DNA of 64,000 bases. Source: Rhodoferax sp. U2-2l. GTDB lineage: Bacteria; Pseudomonadota; Gammaproteobacteria; Burkholderiales; Burkholderiaceae_C. Both the position numbers and the translations under genes were made by a program. The notes under the pieces were generated by a model. The model was not told where the DNA came from and did no database searches. It saw only the letters and a program-made list of their open reading frames with translations. The stretch covers positions 248,001 to 312,000 of the forward strand of contig NZ_JAJCTH010000002.1 of the NCBI RefSeq assembly GCF_020594515.1, given 5' to 3'. Below are positions 55,357 to 64,000 of this stretch, one piece after another. The number at the start of each line of letters is the position of its first letter. Position 1 is the stretch's first letter.

Positions 55357-55380
55357 CTTCGCGAAAATCCGTTCGTGAAG
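55357..55380 (+). other. Hairpin in the rplU leader
   Basis: CTTCGCGAA (55357-55365) pairs with TTCGTGAAG (55372-55380), with one G-U pair, around AATCCG. It lies in the short untranslated leader of rplU, ending 20 bases before the ATG, close to where a ribosome would bind. It may be an L21 autoregulatory structure, or only a hairpin that keeps the leader open. Confidence 0.45.
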
Positions 55381-55400
55381 ATCTATACAAAGAGGTTCCT

Positions 55401-55712
55401 ATGTACGCGGTCATAAAAACCGGTGGCAAGCAATACAGAGTTGCTGCTGGCGAAAAAATTAAAGTAGAACAGATTGCTGCGGACGTTGGCCAAGAGATCG
55501 TGTTTGACCAGGTTCTGGCAGTCGGTAGCGGCGCAGAGTTGAAGGTTGGCACACCCTTGGTGTCCGGCGCAACGGTCAGTGTCACAGTGTTGGCACATGG
55601 TAAACACGACAAGGTCACCATCTTCAAGATGCGCCGTCGCAAGCACTATCAAAAACGTCAAGGGCATCGTCAACAGTTCACCGAACTGCTGATTGGCGCC
55701 ATTTCTGCATAA
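55401..55712 (+). CDS. rplU: 50S ribosomal protein L21
   Basis: This 103-residue, full-length L21 has [20 protein letters not shown] at the start and the RNA-binding [17 protein letters not shown] motif, with the C-terminal [11 protein letters not shown]. It sits in domain II of 23S rRNA. AGAGG is upstream. It is the first gene of rplU-rpmA-obgE-proB. Confidence 0.98.
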   Translation: MYAVIKTGGKQYRVAAGEKIKVEQIAADVGQEIVFDQVLAVGSGAELKVGTPLVSGATVSVTVLAHGKHDKVTIFKMRRRKHYQKRQGHRQQFTELLIGAISA

Positions 55713-55723
55713 GGAGTTGAGTC

Positions 55724-55984
55724 ATGGCACATAAAAAAGGCGGCGGCTCGACGCGCAACGGGCGCGATTCCAAGCCCAAGATGCTCGGTGTGAAGATGTA
55801 CGGTGGCCAACTGATCAGCGCTGGCGCGATCATTGTTCGTCAACGTGGCACACAATTCCACCCTGGCGTGAATGTCGGTATCGGCAAAGACCACACCTTG
55901 TTTTCCAAAGTTGAAGGCCACGTGGTTTTTGAAACCAAAGGCGCACTGAACCGCCGCACCGTGAGCGTGACTGCAGCCGCTTAA
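55724..55984 (+). CDS. rpmA: 50S ribosomal protein L27
   Basis: This 86-residue protein starts [19 protein letters not shown], the basic N-terminal tail that reaches the peptidyl-transferase centre; no cleavable extension is present. [19 protein letters not shown] is the conserved core. It is followed by a strong terminator at 56013. Confidence 0.98.
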   Translation: MAHKKGGGSTRNGRDSKPKMLGVKMYGGQLISAGAIIVRQRGTQFHPGVNVGIGKDHTLFSKVEGHVVFETKGALNRRTVSVTAAA

Positions 55985-56012
55985 CTGGTCGGTTGCCTTC
56001 CTTCCTCACAAG

Positions 56013-56038
56013 ACCCTGCGCTCGGCGCGGGGTTTTTT
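56013..56038 (+). terminator. Rho-independent terminator after rpmA
   Basis: ACCCTGCGC (56013-56021) pairs with GCGCGGGGT (56025-56033), with one G-U pair, over TCG. TTTTTT follows at once. It separates the ribosomal genes from obgE, which lies 139 bases further on and so probably has its own promoter. Confidence 0.9.
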
Positions 56039-56108
56039 ATTTCTGAAGCATGGCCAGACCAGCCTGACGCTGCCCACAGCGTAGATCAGGTGATTTGCCG
56101 CCAACTAA

Positions 56109-57251
<1,143 letters not shown>

Positions 57252-57306
57252 ATGCTTTTGAAAGAATAGCAACTCGCCGTTGCCTCATCAAGGCTGGAAT
57301 CTGAAA

Positions 57307-58443
57307 ATGCTAGACAAATTTGATGCCGCCATCCTGCGCGACGCCCGGCGTGTGGTGGTCAAGGTGGGCTCCAGCCTGGTCACCAACGAAGGCCGCGGTC
57401 TGGACGAAGCCGCCATTGGTGAATGGTGCCGCCAGATGTCGCTGCTGGTGCGTGAGGGGCGCGAAGTCATCATGGTGTCCAGCGGTGCCATTGCCGAGGG
57501 CATGAAACGTCTGGGCTGGACCACCCGCCCGCATGAGGTGCACGAATTACAAGCCGCAGCCGCAGTCGGGCAAATGGGCTTGGCGCAGATGTATGAGACC
57601 AAGCTGCGTGAAAACAACCTGGGTAGCGCCCAGGTGCTGTTGACGCATGCGGACTTGGCTGACCGTGAGCGGTACCTGAACGCGCGTTCCACCCTGCTGA
57701 CCTTGCTCAAACTCGGCGTCTTGCCGGTCATCAACGAAAACGACACGGTGGTCAACGACGAAATCAAGTTTGGTGACAACGACACTTTGGGTGCGCTGGT
57801 GGCCAATCTGGTGGAAGCCGACGCGCTGGTGATCCTCACCGATCAAAAGGGGCTCTACACCGCTGACCCGCGCAAAGACCCGGCCGCGCAATTTGTCCAT
57901 GTGGCGCAAGCGGGCGACGTCGCGCTGGAGGTCATGGCCGGTGGTGCGGGCTCCAGCCTGGGGCGCGGGGGCATGATCACCAAAATTTTGGCGGCCAAAC
58001 GGGCGGCTGGCTCGGGTGCCTCCACCGTGATCGCCTGGGGCCGCGAGCCGGACGCCTTGTTACGCCTGTGCCAGGGCGAGTCGATTGGCACCCTGTTGAT
58101 TGCGCCGACCCAAAAAACCCAGGCGCGCAAGCAATGGATTGCCGACCATCTGCAGATGAAAGGCTCGGTGACGGTGGACGCTGGCGCGGTCCAGAAGCTG
58201 CGCTGCGATGGGTCCAGCCTGCTGCCCATCGGCATGACCGGCGTGGATGGCGATTTTTCGCGCGGGGACGTGATTGCCATCCGTTCACTCGACGGCGTGG
58301 AAGTGGCGCGTGGGCTGACCAATTACGCCAGCGCCGAGGCGCGGCTGATCTGCCGCAAGCCGTCCAGTCAATTCGAGAAACTGCTGGGATATTCTGCCGA
58401 GCCCGAGATGGTGCATCGCGACAACATGGTGCTCAGCCGGTAG
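57307..58443 (+). CDS. proB: Glutamate 5-kinase
   Basis: This 378-residue enzyme makes the first committed step to proline. The amino-acid-kinase domain shows [46 protein letters not shown] and [11 protein letters not shown]-terminal PUA domain follows, with [17 protein letters not shown] 57307 was chosen because it gives [18 protein letters not shown] at 57280 is less likely. It follows obgE, as in most betaproteobacteria. Confidence 0.97.
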   Translation: MLDKFDAAILRDARRVVVKVGSSLVTNEGRGLDEAAIGEWCRQMSLLVREGREVIMVSSGAIAEGMKRLGWTTRPHEVHELQAAAAVGQMGLAQMYETKLRENNLGSAQVLLTHADLADRERYLNARSTLLTLLKLGVLPVINENDTVVNDEIKFGDNDTLGALVANLVEADALVILTDQKGLYTADPRKDPAAQFVHVAQAGDVALEVMAGGAGSSLGRGGMITKILAAKRAAGSGASTVIAWGREPDALLRLCQGESIGTLLIAPTQKTQARKQWIADHLQMKGSVTVDAGAVQKLRCDGSSLLPIGMTGVDGDFSRGDVIAIRSLDGVEVARGLTNYASAEARLICRKPSSQFEKLLGYSAEPEMVHRDNMVLSR

Positions 58444-58446
58444 TAG

Positions 58447-58953
58447 CTATTTCTGCAGCGCTCTGACGATATCGGCCGTGTTGCTGGCCGCAGCCGCCCG
58501 CCCGTCACAGGCCGCCTGGCGTGCGAACACCCAGGCGTGTTTGGAGGGCAGGTTGTCGGTCAAACCGCGCCATTGCGGCTCGGCCACCACCGACCACACA
58601 CCGGTATTGCCAGCGCGCGCATAGGTTTTGACCTCGCCAGTTGAGCAGCGAATGCCTTCATATATGGCCGTGACCGACCCTGTGGCATTGCGCGCCACCA
58701 CCACATAACGCACGATGCCATCGGGCGCGATGGTCAGCGTGGCCGGATCGATGCCAAATTTCAGCGACACATAGGGCGGCATCGCCAGCGGCAGCAGCTT
58801 CTCGGTGTTGAACGCGGGCGGTGTGGGGGCTTCAGACTCTTTCCAGTCCGGGTCTTCAGGTGCCAACTGGGCTTGAAGACCGGTGGCCAGCGTCAGGGTC
58901 AGCAACCCCAGCAGCGTCGGTGCGAACCAACGCACCAAGGATTTGTCAAACAT
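58447..58953 (-). CDS. CNP1-like family protein
   Basis: This 168-residue protein has a signal peptide ([19 protein letters not shown]) and the CNP1-like family segments [50 protein letters not shown] and W, Cys and Ala-rich ends. It is probably periplasmic; function unknown. ATG 58953 has GGAA 8 bases upstream and overlaps the end of rppH by eight bases, so it is coupled to rppH. Confidence 0.85.
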   Translation of the reverse strand: MFDKSLVRWFAPTLLGLLTLTLATGLQAQLAPEDPDWKESEAPTPPAFNTEKLLPLAMPPYVSLKFGIDPATLTIAPDGIVRYVVVARNATGSVTAIYEGIRCSTGEVKTYARAGNTGVWSVVAEPQWRGLTDNLPSKHAWVFARQAACDGRAAAASNTADIVRALQK

Positions 58954-59563
58954 GCTCATTTCCGGTGTGTGGATCAGGTTCCCAACTGGTACCGGGCGGC
59001 AAGTCGAGTGCTTCATGGGACGTCTCATCGCCGCCCGATTCGGCGCTGGACGGGCGAACGCCCTGGCGCAAGAAGCGGTTGCGGTGTTCGTGGCGCGGCA
59101 GGTAGCGGGCCAGTTCGGTCAGCGCGGTCACATACACCTCGCGTTTGAACTCAACCACCGCATCCAGCGGCACCCAGTAGTCGTTCCAGCGCCAAGCGTC
59201 AAACTCCGGATGGTCGGTGGCGCGCAGGTTCAAGTCCCAGTCATGGCCCACCAATTGCAGCAGAAACCAGATCTGTTTTTGGCCCTTGTAGAAGCCGCGT
59301 GAATCGCGGCGGATAAAACGGTCCGGCACCTCATAGCGCAACCAGTCACGGGTGCGGGCCACAATGCGAACATGTTCGCGCTGCAGCCCGACTTCTTCGT
59401 GCAATTCCCGGATCATGGCTTGCTCAGGGGTTTCCCCCCGATCAATACCACCTTGCGGAAATTGCCAGGAGTGCGTACGGATACGCTTGCCCCAAAACAC
59501 CTGATTTTTCTGGTTGAGCAGGACGATGCCGACGTTCGGCCTAAAGCCGTCTCGGTCAAGCAT
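58946..59563 (-). CDS. rppH: RNA pyrophosphohydrolase
   Basis: This 205-residue Nudix enzyme removes pyrophosphate from the 5' end of mRNA and so starts decay. The N-terminal [17 protein letters not shown] and the box [20 protein letters not shown] are typical of RppH. A C-terminal tail of about 45 residues beyond the core (NRFLRQG to the end) is charged and low in structure. ATG 59563 gives the conserved start. Confidence 0.94.
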   Translation of the reverse strand: MLDRDGFRPNVGIVLLNQKNQVFWGKRIRTHSWQFPQGGIDRGETPEQAMIRELHEEVGLQREHVRIVARTRDWLRYEVPDRFIRRDSRGFYKGQKQIWFLLQLVGHDWDLNLRATDHPEFDAWRWNDYWVPLDAVVEFKREVYVTALTELARYLPRHEHRNRFLRQGVRPSSAESGGDETSHEALDLPPGTSWEPDPHTGNEHV

Positions 59564-59655
59564 AATCAAACCCCAAATTTTAAAATTGTGGCCATTATGC
59601 ACAGCGTTTGCCTGGCATCAAGAGTGGCTACCCTGACATATCGCGAATCGTCCCC

Positions 59656-61398
59656 ATGAAAGCCTCCCAATTCTTTATTTCCACCCTCAAAGAAGCGCCT
59701 GCCGACGCCGAAGTGGTCAGCCACAAGCTAATGATGCGCGCCGGCATGATCAAAAAGCTCGGTGCCGGTATCTACACCCTGATGCCGATCGGCCTGCGTG
59801 TGGTGCACAAGGTGGAAGCGATCGTGCGTGAGGAAATGAACCGCGCCGGTGCGGTGGAGCTGTCGATGCCGGTGGTGCAGCCAGCCGAGCTCTGGCAGGA
59901 AACCGGTCGTTTCGAGAAGATGGGGCCGGAGCTGCTGCGGATTGCCGACCGCCATGGCAACGACTTTGTGGTGCAGCCGACCAGCGAGGAAGTCATCACC
60001 GACATCGCGCGCCAGGAAATCCGCAGCTACAAACAGCTACCCAAAAACTTTTACCAGATCCAGACCAAGTTCCGCGATGAACGCCGTCCGCGCTTTGGCC
60101 TGATGCGTGGGCGCGAGTTCATCATGAAAGACGCCTACAGCTTTGACCGTGACCAAGTGTCCGCCAAGGCCAGTTACCAGGTCATGGCGCAGGCGTACCG
60201 GCGCATTTTTGACCGTTTTGGTCTGACCTACCGCGCGGTGGCCGCTGACAGTGGCGCCATTGGCGGCGACTTGAGCGAAGAATTCCAGGTGATTGCCGCC
60301 ACCGGTGAAGACGCCATCGTGTATTGCCCCAACAGCGACTACGCCGCCAACATGGAGAAAGCCGAGTCGCTGGCGCCTGCTGGCCCGCGTGCTGCCGCCA
60401 CACAGGCTTTGACCAAAACCCCCACGCCGGGCAAAAGCACCTGCGCCGATGTGGCCGAATTGCTGGGTGTGCCGTTGCAGACCACCGTCAAATCGCTGGT
60501 GCTGGCCACCGACACCCTCAATGACAAGGGTGAAGTGCTCAAGACCCAGGTCTGGCTGCTGCTGCTGCGGGGTGACCACGACATGAACGAGGTCAAGGTC
60601 GGTAAATTGCCGGGCCTGTCGGCCTTCCGTTTTGCCACCGTGCCTGAGATTGAAGCGCACTTTGGCTGCAAGCCCGGTTATCTGGGGCCTTTGAGTCTGC
60701 TGCAACCGGTGAAACTGGTGGTGGACCGCGAGGTGGCGGTGATGGCCGACTGGATTTGTGGCGCCAACGAGCCCGACTTCCACATCACCGGTGTGAACTG
60801 GGGGCGTGACCTGCCCGAACCGGACATGGTGGCTGACCTGCGCAATGTGGTGGCGGGTGACTCTTCACCCGACGGGCAAGGCCCGCTGGCGATTGAGCGA
60901 GGCATCGAGGTCGGCCATGTGTTCTACCTCGGCACCAAATACAGCCAGGCGATGAAAGCCACTTTCCTGGACCAGAACGGCAAGCCGCAGTTGATGGAAA
61001 TGGGCTGTTACGGCATCGGCATCACGCGCCTGCCGGCGGCCGCCATTGAGCAAAACCATGACGAGCGCGGCATCATCTGGCCCGACGCCCTGGCGCCGTT
61101 CACGGTGGTGATCTGCCCGATCAACGCTGACCGTTCACCTGAGGTCAAGGCCGCCTCCGAGTCGCTGTACGCCGAGTTGTTGGCAGCGGGTGTGGACGTG
61201 CTGCTCGATGACCGGGGTGAACGCCCGGGCGCCATGTTTGCCGACTGGGAACTCATTGGTGTGCCGCACCGCGTCAACATCGGTGACCGTGCGCTCAAGG
61301 AAGGCAACGTGGAGTACCAGCACCGCCGTGACGCGGCGGCTACCGCCGTGCCACTGACCGGTATCGCATCGCTTTTGCTTGCCAAACTCAAGACCTGA
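59656..61398 (+). CDS. proS: Prolyl-tRNA synthetase
   Basis: This 580-residue, class II synthetase of the bacterial type has motif 2 and motif 3 segments ([33 protein letters not shown], split, and [17 protein letters not shown]) and an editing (YbaK-like) domain inserted between, at about residues 230-390. The C-terminal anticodon-binding domain ends the protein. It is divergent from rppH across about 92 bases. Confidence 0.98.
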   Translation: MKASQFFISTLKEAPADAEVVSHKLMMRAGMIKKLGAGIYTLMPIGLRVVHKVEAIVREEMNRAGAVELSMPVVQPAELWQETGRFEKMGPELLRIADRHGNDFVVQPTSEEVITDIARQEIRSYKQLPKNFYQIQTKFRDERRPRFGLMRGREFIMKDAYSFDRDQVSAKASYQVMAQAYRRIFDRFGLTYRAVAADSGAIGGDLSEEFQVIAATGEDAIVYCPNSDYAANMEKAESLAPAGPRAAATQALTKTPTPGKSTCADVAELLGVPLQTTVKSLVLATDTLNDKGEVLKTQVWLLLLRGDHDMNEVKVGKLPGLSAFRFATVPEIEAHFGCKPGYLGPLSLLQPVKLVVDREVAVMADWICGANEPDFHITGVNWGRDLPEPDMVADLRNVVAGDSSPDGQGPLAIERGIEVGHVFYLGTKYSQAMKATFLDQNGKPQLMEMGCYGIGITRLPAAAIEQNHDERGIIWPDALAPFTVVICPINADRSPEVKAASESLYAELLAAGVDVLLDDRGERPGAMFADWELIGVPHRVNIGDRALKEGNVEYQHRRDAAATAVPLTGIASLLLAKLKT

Positions 61399-61454
61399 TT
61401 GGATACCTTGCTGGATCTTGCGCGTTGGGGGCGGGCGTTGGTAGAGTTCGGGGC

Positions 61455-62105
61455 ATGACCACAGATCACTTGAAGCTGCCTGGCAGGCGGCAGGTTTTCA
61501 AGATTGTTTTGAGTGCCTTGCCAACCTCAGCCGGGCTGGGTTCGCTCTCTTTTCAGGACAGTGCCTGGGCTGGCCGCCAGGCCGAAGAGCCACTGATTGA
61601 CTCCGTGCGCACGGCGCTGAGCTCGGCCATTGCCAACCAGGCGCCACCCGTCCCCGAGTTCCCCGATACCGAGTCTCGCCTGACGTATTTGCGCTGGCTG
61701 GGCGCGATGAGCGAACGGTTAAAGCGGAAGAAGGCCGACTTCGACACCCGCAAGGAGTTTTTGCAAAGCGTCTGGTACGAAAGCAAACGCGCCGGGCTGG
61801 ACGTGTCGCTGGTGCTCGGCTTGATCCAGGTGGAAAGCAACTTCCGCAAATTTGCCGTCAGCAGCGCGGGCGCGCGCGGTTACATGCAGGTGATGCCGTT
61901 CTGGACCCGCGTGCTGGGTGACGGCGACGCCTCCAAGCTGTTTCACATGCAGACCAACCTGCGTTTTGGCTGCGCGATTTTGCGCCACTATCTGGAGCGC
62001 GAAAACGGCAACCTTTTTTTGGCGCTGGGCCGCTACAACGGCTCGCGGGGCAAGGCGCCTTACCCCAACGCGGTTTTGGGAGCGCGGCGCCTCTGGGAAG
62101 CCTGA
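61455..62105 (+). CDS. Lytic transglycosylase, SLT domain
   Basis: This 216-residue protein has an N-terminal hydrophobic/signal segment (VFKIVLSALPTSAGLGSLSFQ) and an SLT domain: catalytic Glu in LIQVESNFRKFAVS, then GARGYMQVMPFW and LGRYNGSRGKAPYP. It cleaves peptidoglycan glycan strands to 1,6-anhydro products. It is 56 bases after proS. Confidence 0.9.
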   Translation: MTTDHLKLPGRRQVFKIVLSALPTSAGLGSLSFQDSAWAGRQAEEPLIDSVRTALSSAIANQAPPVPEFPDTESRLTYLRWLGAMSERLKRKKADFDTRKEFLQSVWYESKRAGLDVSLVLGLIQVESNFRKFAVSSAGARGYMQVMPFWTRVLGDGDASKLFHMQTNLRFGCAILRHYLERENGNLFLALGRYNGSRGKAPYPNAVLGARRLWEA

Positions 62106-62118
62106 AGGCCGCTTTGAC

Positions 62119-62442
62119 TCAGGCCTGGGTGCCGAGCATGCTCTGCAATTCACCGCTCTCGTACATCTCCATCATGATGTCGGAGCCGCCGATGAATTCA
62201 CCTTTGACGTAGAGTTGCGGAATGGTCGGCCAGTTGCTGTAGTCCTTGATGCCGTTGCGAATCTCGGCGTCTTCCAGCACATTGACGGTGGTGATGGCCT
62301 TGGGGTCGACACCGCAGGCCTTGAGAACCTGGATCGCCCGGCCCGAAAAACCGCATTGTGGAAAGCTGGCAGTGCCTTTCATGAACAGCAGAATGTCGTT
62401 GTGTTTGACCAGATCGTCGATGCGTTGTTGGGTGTCGCTCAT
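62119..62442 (-). CDS. grxD: Monothiol glutaredoxin
   Basis: This 107-residue protein has the CGFS active site, in FPQCGFSGRAIQVLKACG, and the glutathione-binding WPTIPQLYVKGEFIGGSDIM. It carries [2Fe-2S] clusters as a homodimer. ATG 62442 gives the family start; the frame is open to 62469. Confidence 0.96.
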   Translation of the reverse strand: MSDTQQRIDDLVKHNDILLFMKGTASFPQCGFSGRAIQVLKACGVDPKAITTVNVLEDAEIRNGIKDYSNWPTIPQLYVKGEFIGGSDIMMEMYESGELQSMLGTQA

Positions 62443-62550
62443 GGGGTGTCCTGAAAAGAGAGTGGGCACGATTATTTCATTTTCAAACGCGTGCGGTGGC
62501 CAGATAACCCTGACGCTGAAGGGGTTGCCGCTGCTGGAGTGACTCGGGTG

Positions 62551-62769
62551 TCAGTAATGGGGTGGCAGTTCGTCGCGCAAGCTGCGTGGTGCGGTGGCAC
62601 CTTCTGCAGGCGCTTGCTGGCGCAGCCATTGCAACTCTTGCGTGAGGCGGTCGATCTGGTCTTGCTGGCGGATGATGATCTGGTCCAGCCGGTCCAGCAG
62701 GTCTTCGGAAAAGCAGGCCTTGATTTCCAGGTTGGTCAGGCGCTCTTCAAGCGTGGTGGTGGATGTCAT
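62551..62769 (-). CDS. slyX: SlyX-family protein
   Basis: This 72-residue, mostly coiled-coil protein has LEERLTNLEIKACFSEDLLDRLDQIIIRQQDQIDRLTQEL split across heptads, and the characteristic ending RDELPPHY. It starts inside the prmC stop (overlap 62766-62769). Biochemical role unknown. Confidence 0.9.
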   Translation of the reverse strand: MTSTTTLEERLTNLEIKACFSEDLLDRLDQIIIRQQDQIDRLTQELQWLRQQAPAEGATAPRSLRDELPPHY

Positions 62770-63719
62770 GTGTAGGTTTTGTTTTCAAGTGAAGGTGTGG
62801 CGGGTTGCTGGCCACCGGTGCAGCGCTCGATGCCCGCCAAATCGCGATGAGATTGCACGGCGACAAAACCATGGTCAACCAACAGCTGGCGCACCGCCGT
62901 CGCCTGGTCAAACCCATGCTCCAACAGCAGCCAGCCGCCCGCAAGCAGGTGCGCGGGCGCCTGGGTGATGATCTGGCGCAGATCGTCCAGGCCGTCGGCG
63001 CCGCTGGTCAGCGCCTGGGTTGGCTCATGGCGTAAGGCGGGCAAGTGGGCATCACCCTCGGCAATGTAGGGCGGGTTGGCGACGATGCAGTCAAAGCGCG
63101 GCGTACCGCTTGGCAGCGCGGCCAGCCAGGCCCCCTGCGCAAAGTGCACGGCGAGACCTAGCCGCTGCGCATTGCCCTGTGCCGTGGCGAGTGCGGCCGC
63201 ACTCAGGTCGGTTGCCCACACCGCCAGCGCCGGGTGCGTGGCTTTGAGTGCCAGCGCAATCGCGCCACTGCCAGTGCCCAGGTCCAACACATTCAGCCGG
63301 GGGGGCCGGCTGGCTGACACGGGCAGGCCGGGGCTGGCCGTCATGCGGGTGTCTGCATCCTGTTGACTCGGCTCAGGGCGGGACAACACCTCCAGCGCCC
63401 AGTCCACCAGTGTTTCGGTGTCGGGGCGGGGTACCAGCACATCGGGGTTGACGTGCAGGTTCAGGCCGTAAAACGCCTTGCGGCCGGTCAGGTAAGCCAG
63501 CGGCTCGCCTGCCAGACGGCGCCGGGTCAGGGTTTGCAGGGGTTCAACACAGGCTGCGGGCAACCGGTCGGTGTCGTGCGCCAGCAGCCAGCCGCGCTGG
63601 GTGTCGGGCTGGCTCAGCGCATGCAGCAGCAGCAACTGGGCGTCCAGCCGGTCCAGGCCAAGCTGCTGCAGCTGGGCCAGCGTTTGGGCGAGCGTGAGGG
63701 TGTCAGGTGTTGGTGCCAT
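62766..63719 (-). CDS. prmC: Release-factor glutamine methyltransferase
   Basis: This 317-residue enzyme methylates the GGQ glutamine of release factors. SAM motif NVLDLGTGSGAIALALK and the catalytic NPPY (in IVANPPYIAEGD) are clear, after the helical N-terminal domain ending VPRPDTETLVDWALE. A short extra stretch (SRPEPSQQDADTRMTASPGL and after) sits before the SAM motif and may be a loop insertion. It is downstream of prfA, its substrate, in the usual order. Confidence 0.96.
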   Translation of the reverse strand: MAPTPDTLTLAQTLAQLQQLGLDRLDAQLLLLHALSQPDTQRGWLLAHDTDRLPAACVEPLQTLTRRRLAGEPLAYLTGRKAFYGLNLHVNPDVLVPRPDTETLVDWALEVLSRPEPSQQDADTRMTASPGLPVSASRPPRLNVLDLGTGSGAIALALKATHPALAVWATDLSAAALATAQGNAQRLGLAVHFAQGAWLAALPSGTPRFDCIVANPPYIAEGDAHLPALRHEPTQALTSGADGLDDLRQIITQAPAHLLAGGWLLLEHGFDQATAVRQLLVDHGFVAVQSHRDLAGIERCTGGQQPATPSLENKTYT

Positions 63720-63848
63720 TCTTGCGCTTTGAAATGTCATGGCTCAAACGCTGCGCGACAACATGAAACAGGTCTCTCATGGCGGGCCACAACCCGCCAG
63801 CCGCGGTCCGGGAGCATACCTGGAGGAGACGGGTCATGCATGGTCACG

Positions 63849-64000
63849 TCAGGTGTTGAGTTCCAGCGCCGCCAGCTGCTGGGCGGCTTCATGCGCTTGC
63901 AGGGCGTGCACCACATCGTCCAGGTCGCCTTCCATGATGCTCAGCAGTTTGTACAGCGTGAGGTTGATGCGGTGGTCGGTCAGGCGGCCTTGGGGAAAGT
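63849..64000 (-). CDS. prfA: Peptide chain release factor 1, 3' end (partial)
   Basis: On the minus strand the 50 visible codons read [17 protein letters not shown] and then [16 protein letters not shown], ending LAALELNT and TGA (63851-63849). This is the C-terminal end of RF1, after its GGQ domain; the rest lies beyond the window. RF1 ends translation at UAA and UAG. About 130 bases without a gene separate it from prmC. Confidence 0.95.
   Translation of the reverse strand, partial: FPQGRLTDHRINLTLYKLLSIMEGDLDDVVHALQAHEAAQQLAALELNT

Noticed and set aside
63781..63798. GGCGGG/CCCGCC hairpin between prfA and prmC
   Set aside because: No T-tract on the minus strand and only six-base arms; it may be chance in GC-rich DNA.

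Overview
The window is a stretch of a high-GC betaproteobacterial chromosome. Gene order (hisG to hisE followed by a small membrane protein, a HIT protein, tatABC and a DegS-like protease; petABC-sspAB; coxB-coxA-ctaG-coxC-SURF1-ctaA-ctaB-SCO; rplU-rpmA-obgE-proB), the protein sequences and a dispersed ~45-bp palindromic repeat all suggest the family Comamonadaceae, something close to Rhodoferax or Polaromonas. That placement is inference; there is no rRNA gene here.

Layout. 1-11.7 kb: the histidine operon, from the 3' end of hisG to hisE. It is interrupted twice. Between hisG and hisD lie a FitAB/VapBC-type toxin-antitoxin pair and a metallophosphoesterase. Between hisD and hisC lies a visibly AT-richer segment, read against the operon, that encodes a TIR-Mrr fusion protein, a second PD-(D/E)XK nuclease-like protein and a small Cys/His-rich protein. 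A second RHH/PIN pair with two perfect operator palindromes follows. 11.7-17.5 kb: HIT protein, tatABC, DegS-like protease, Nif3-family protein, pdxA. 17.6-21.8 kb: cytochrome bc1 (petABC), sspA, sspB and tRNA-Thr. 21.8-28.3 kb: dciA, secA, argJ, a DUF815 ATPase, mutT, trmL. 28.5-29.5 kb: an orphan DUF4062 (TIR-like) gene in another AT-richer patch. 29.8-32 kb: cupin, ComF-like protein, BioC-like protein.

32-43 kb: an aa3-type cytochrome c oxidase locus with its assembly factors (CtaG/Cox11, SURF1, heme O and heme A synthases, SCO). It also carries a 75-residue COX2-like transmembrane protein, a 49-residue membrane protein and an extra heme-copper-oxidase subunit I paralogue on the opposite strand. 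43-49.7 kb: a Bug-type binding protein, rpoH with a perfect CIRCE element upstream, and, divergent from rpoH, a four-gene unit. In that unit a MoxR AAA+ ATPase and a DUF2201 metallopeptidase/VWA protein are bracketed by two paralogous double-membrane-span proteins. 49.7-64 kb: HDOD protein, selD, an FAD oxidoreductase of the kind associated with SelD, DUF3047, tRNA-Pro, ispB, rplU-rpmA-obgE-proB, rppH, proS, a lytic transglycosylase, grxD, slyX, prmC and the 3' end of prfA.

Most of the window is housekeeping: amino-acid synthesis, protein export, the respiratory chain and translation. The parts most likely to hold something undescribed are the TIR-Mrr/nuclease cassette inside the his operon (a probable defence locus), the MoxR/DUF2201/paralogue operon beside CIRCE-rpoH, the orphan DUF4062 gene and the orphan heme-copper oxidase paralogue.
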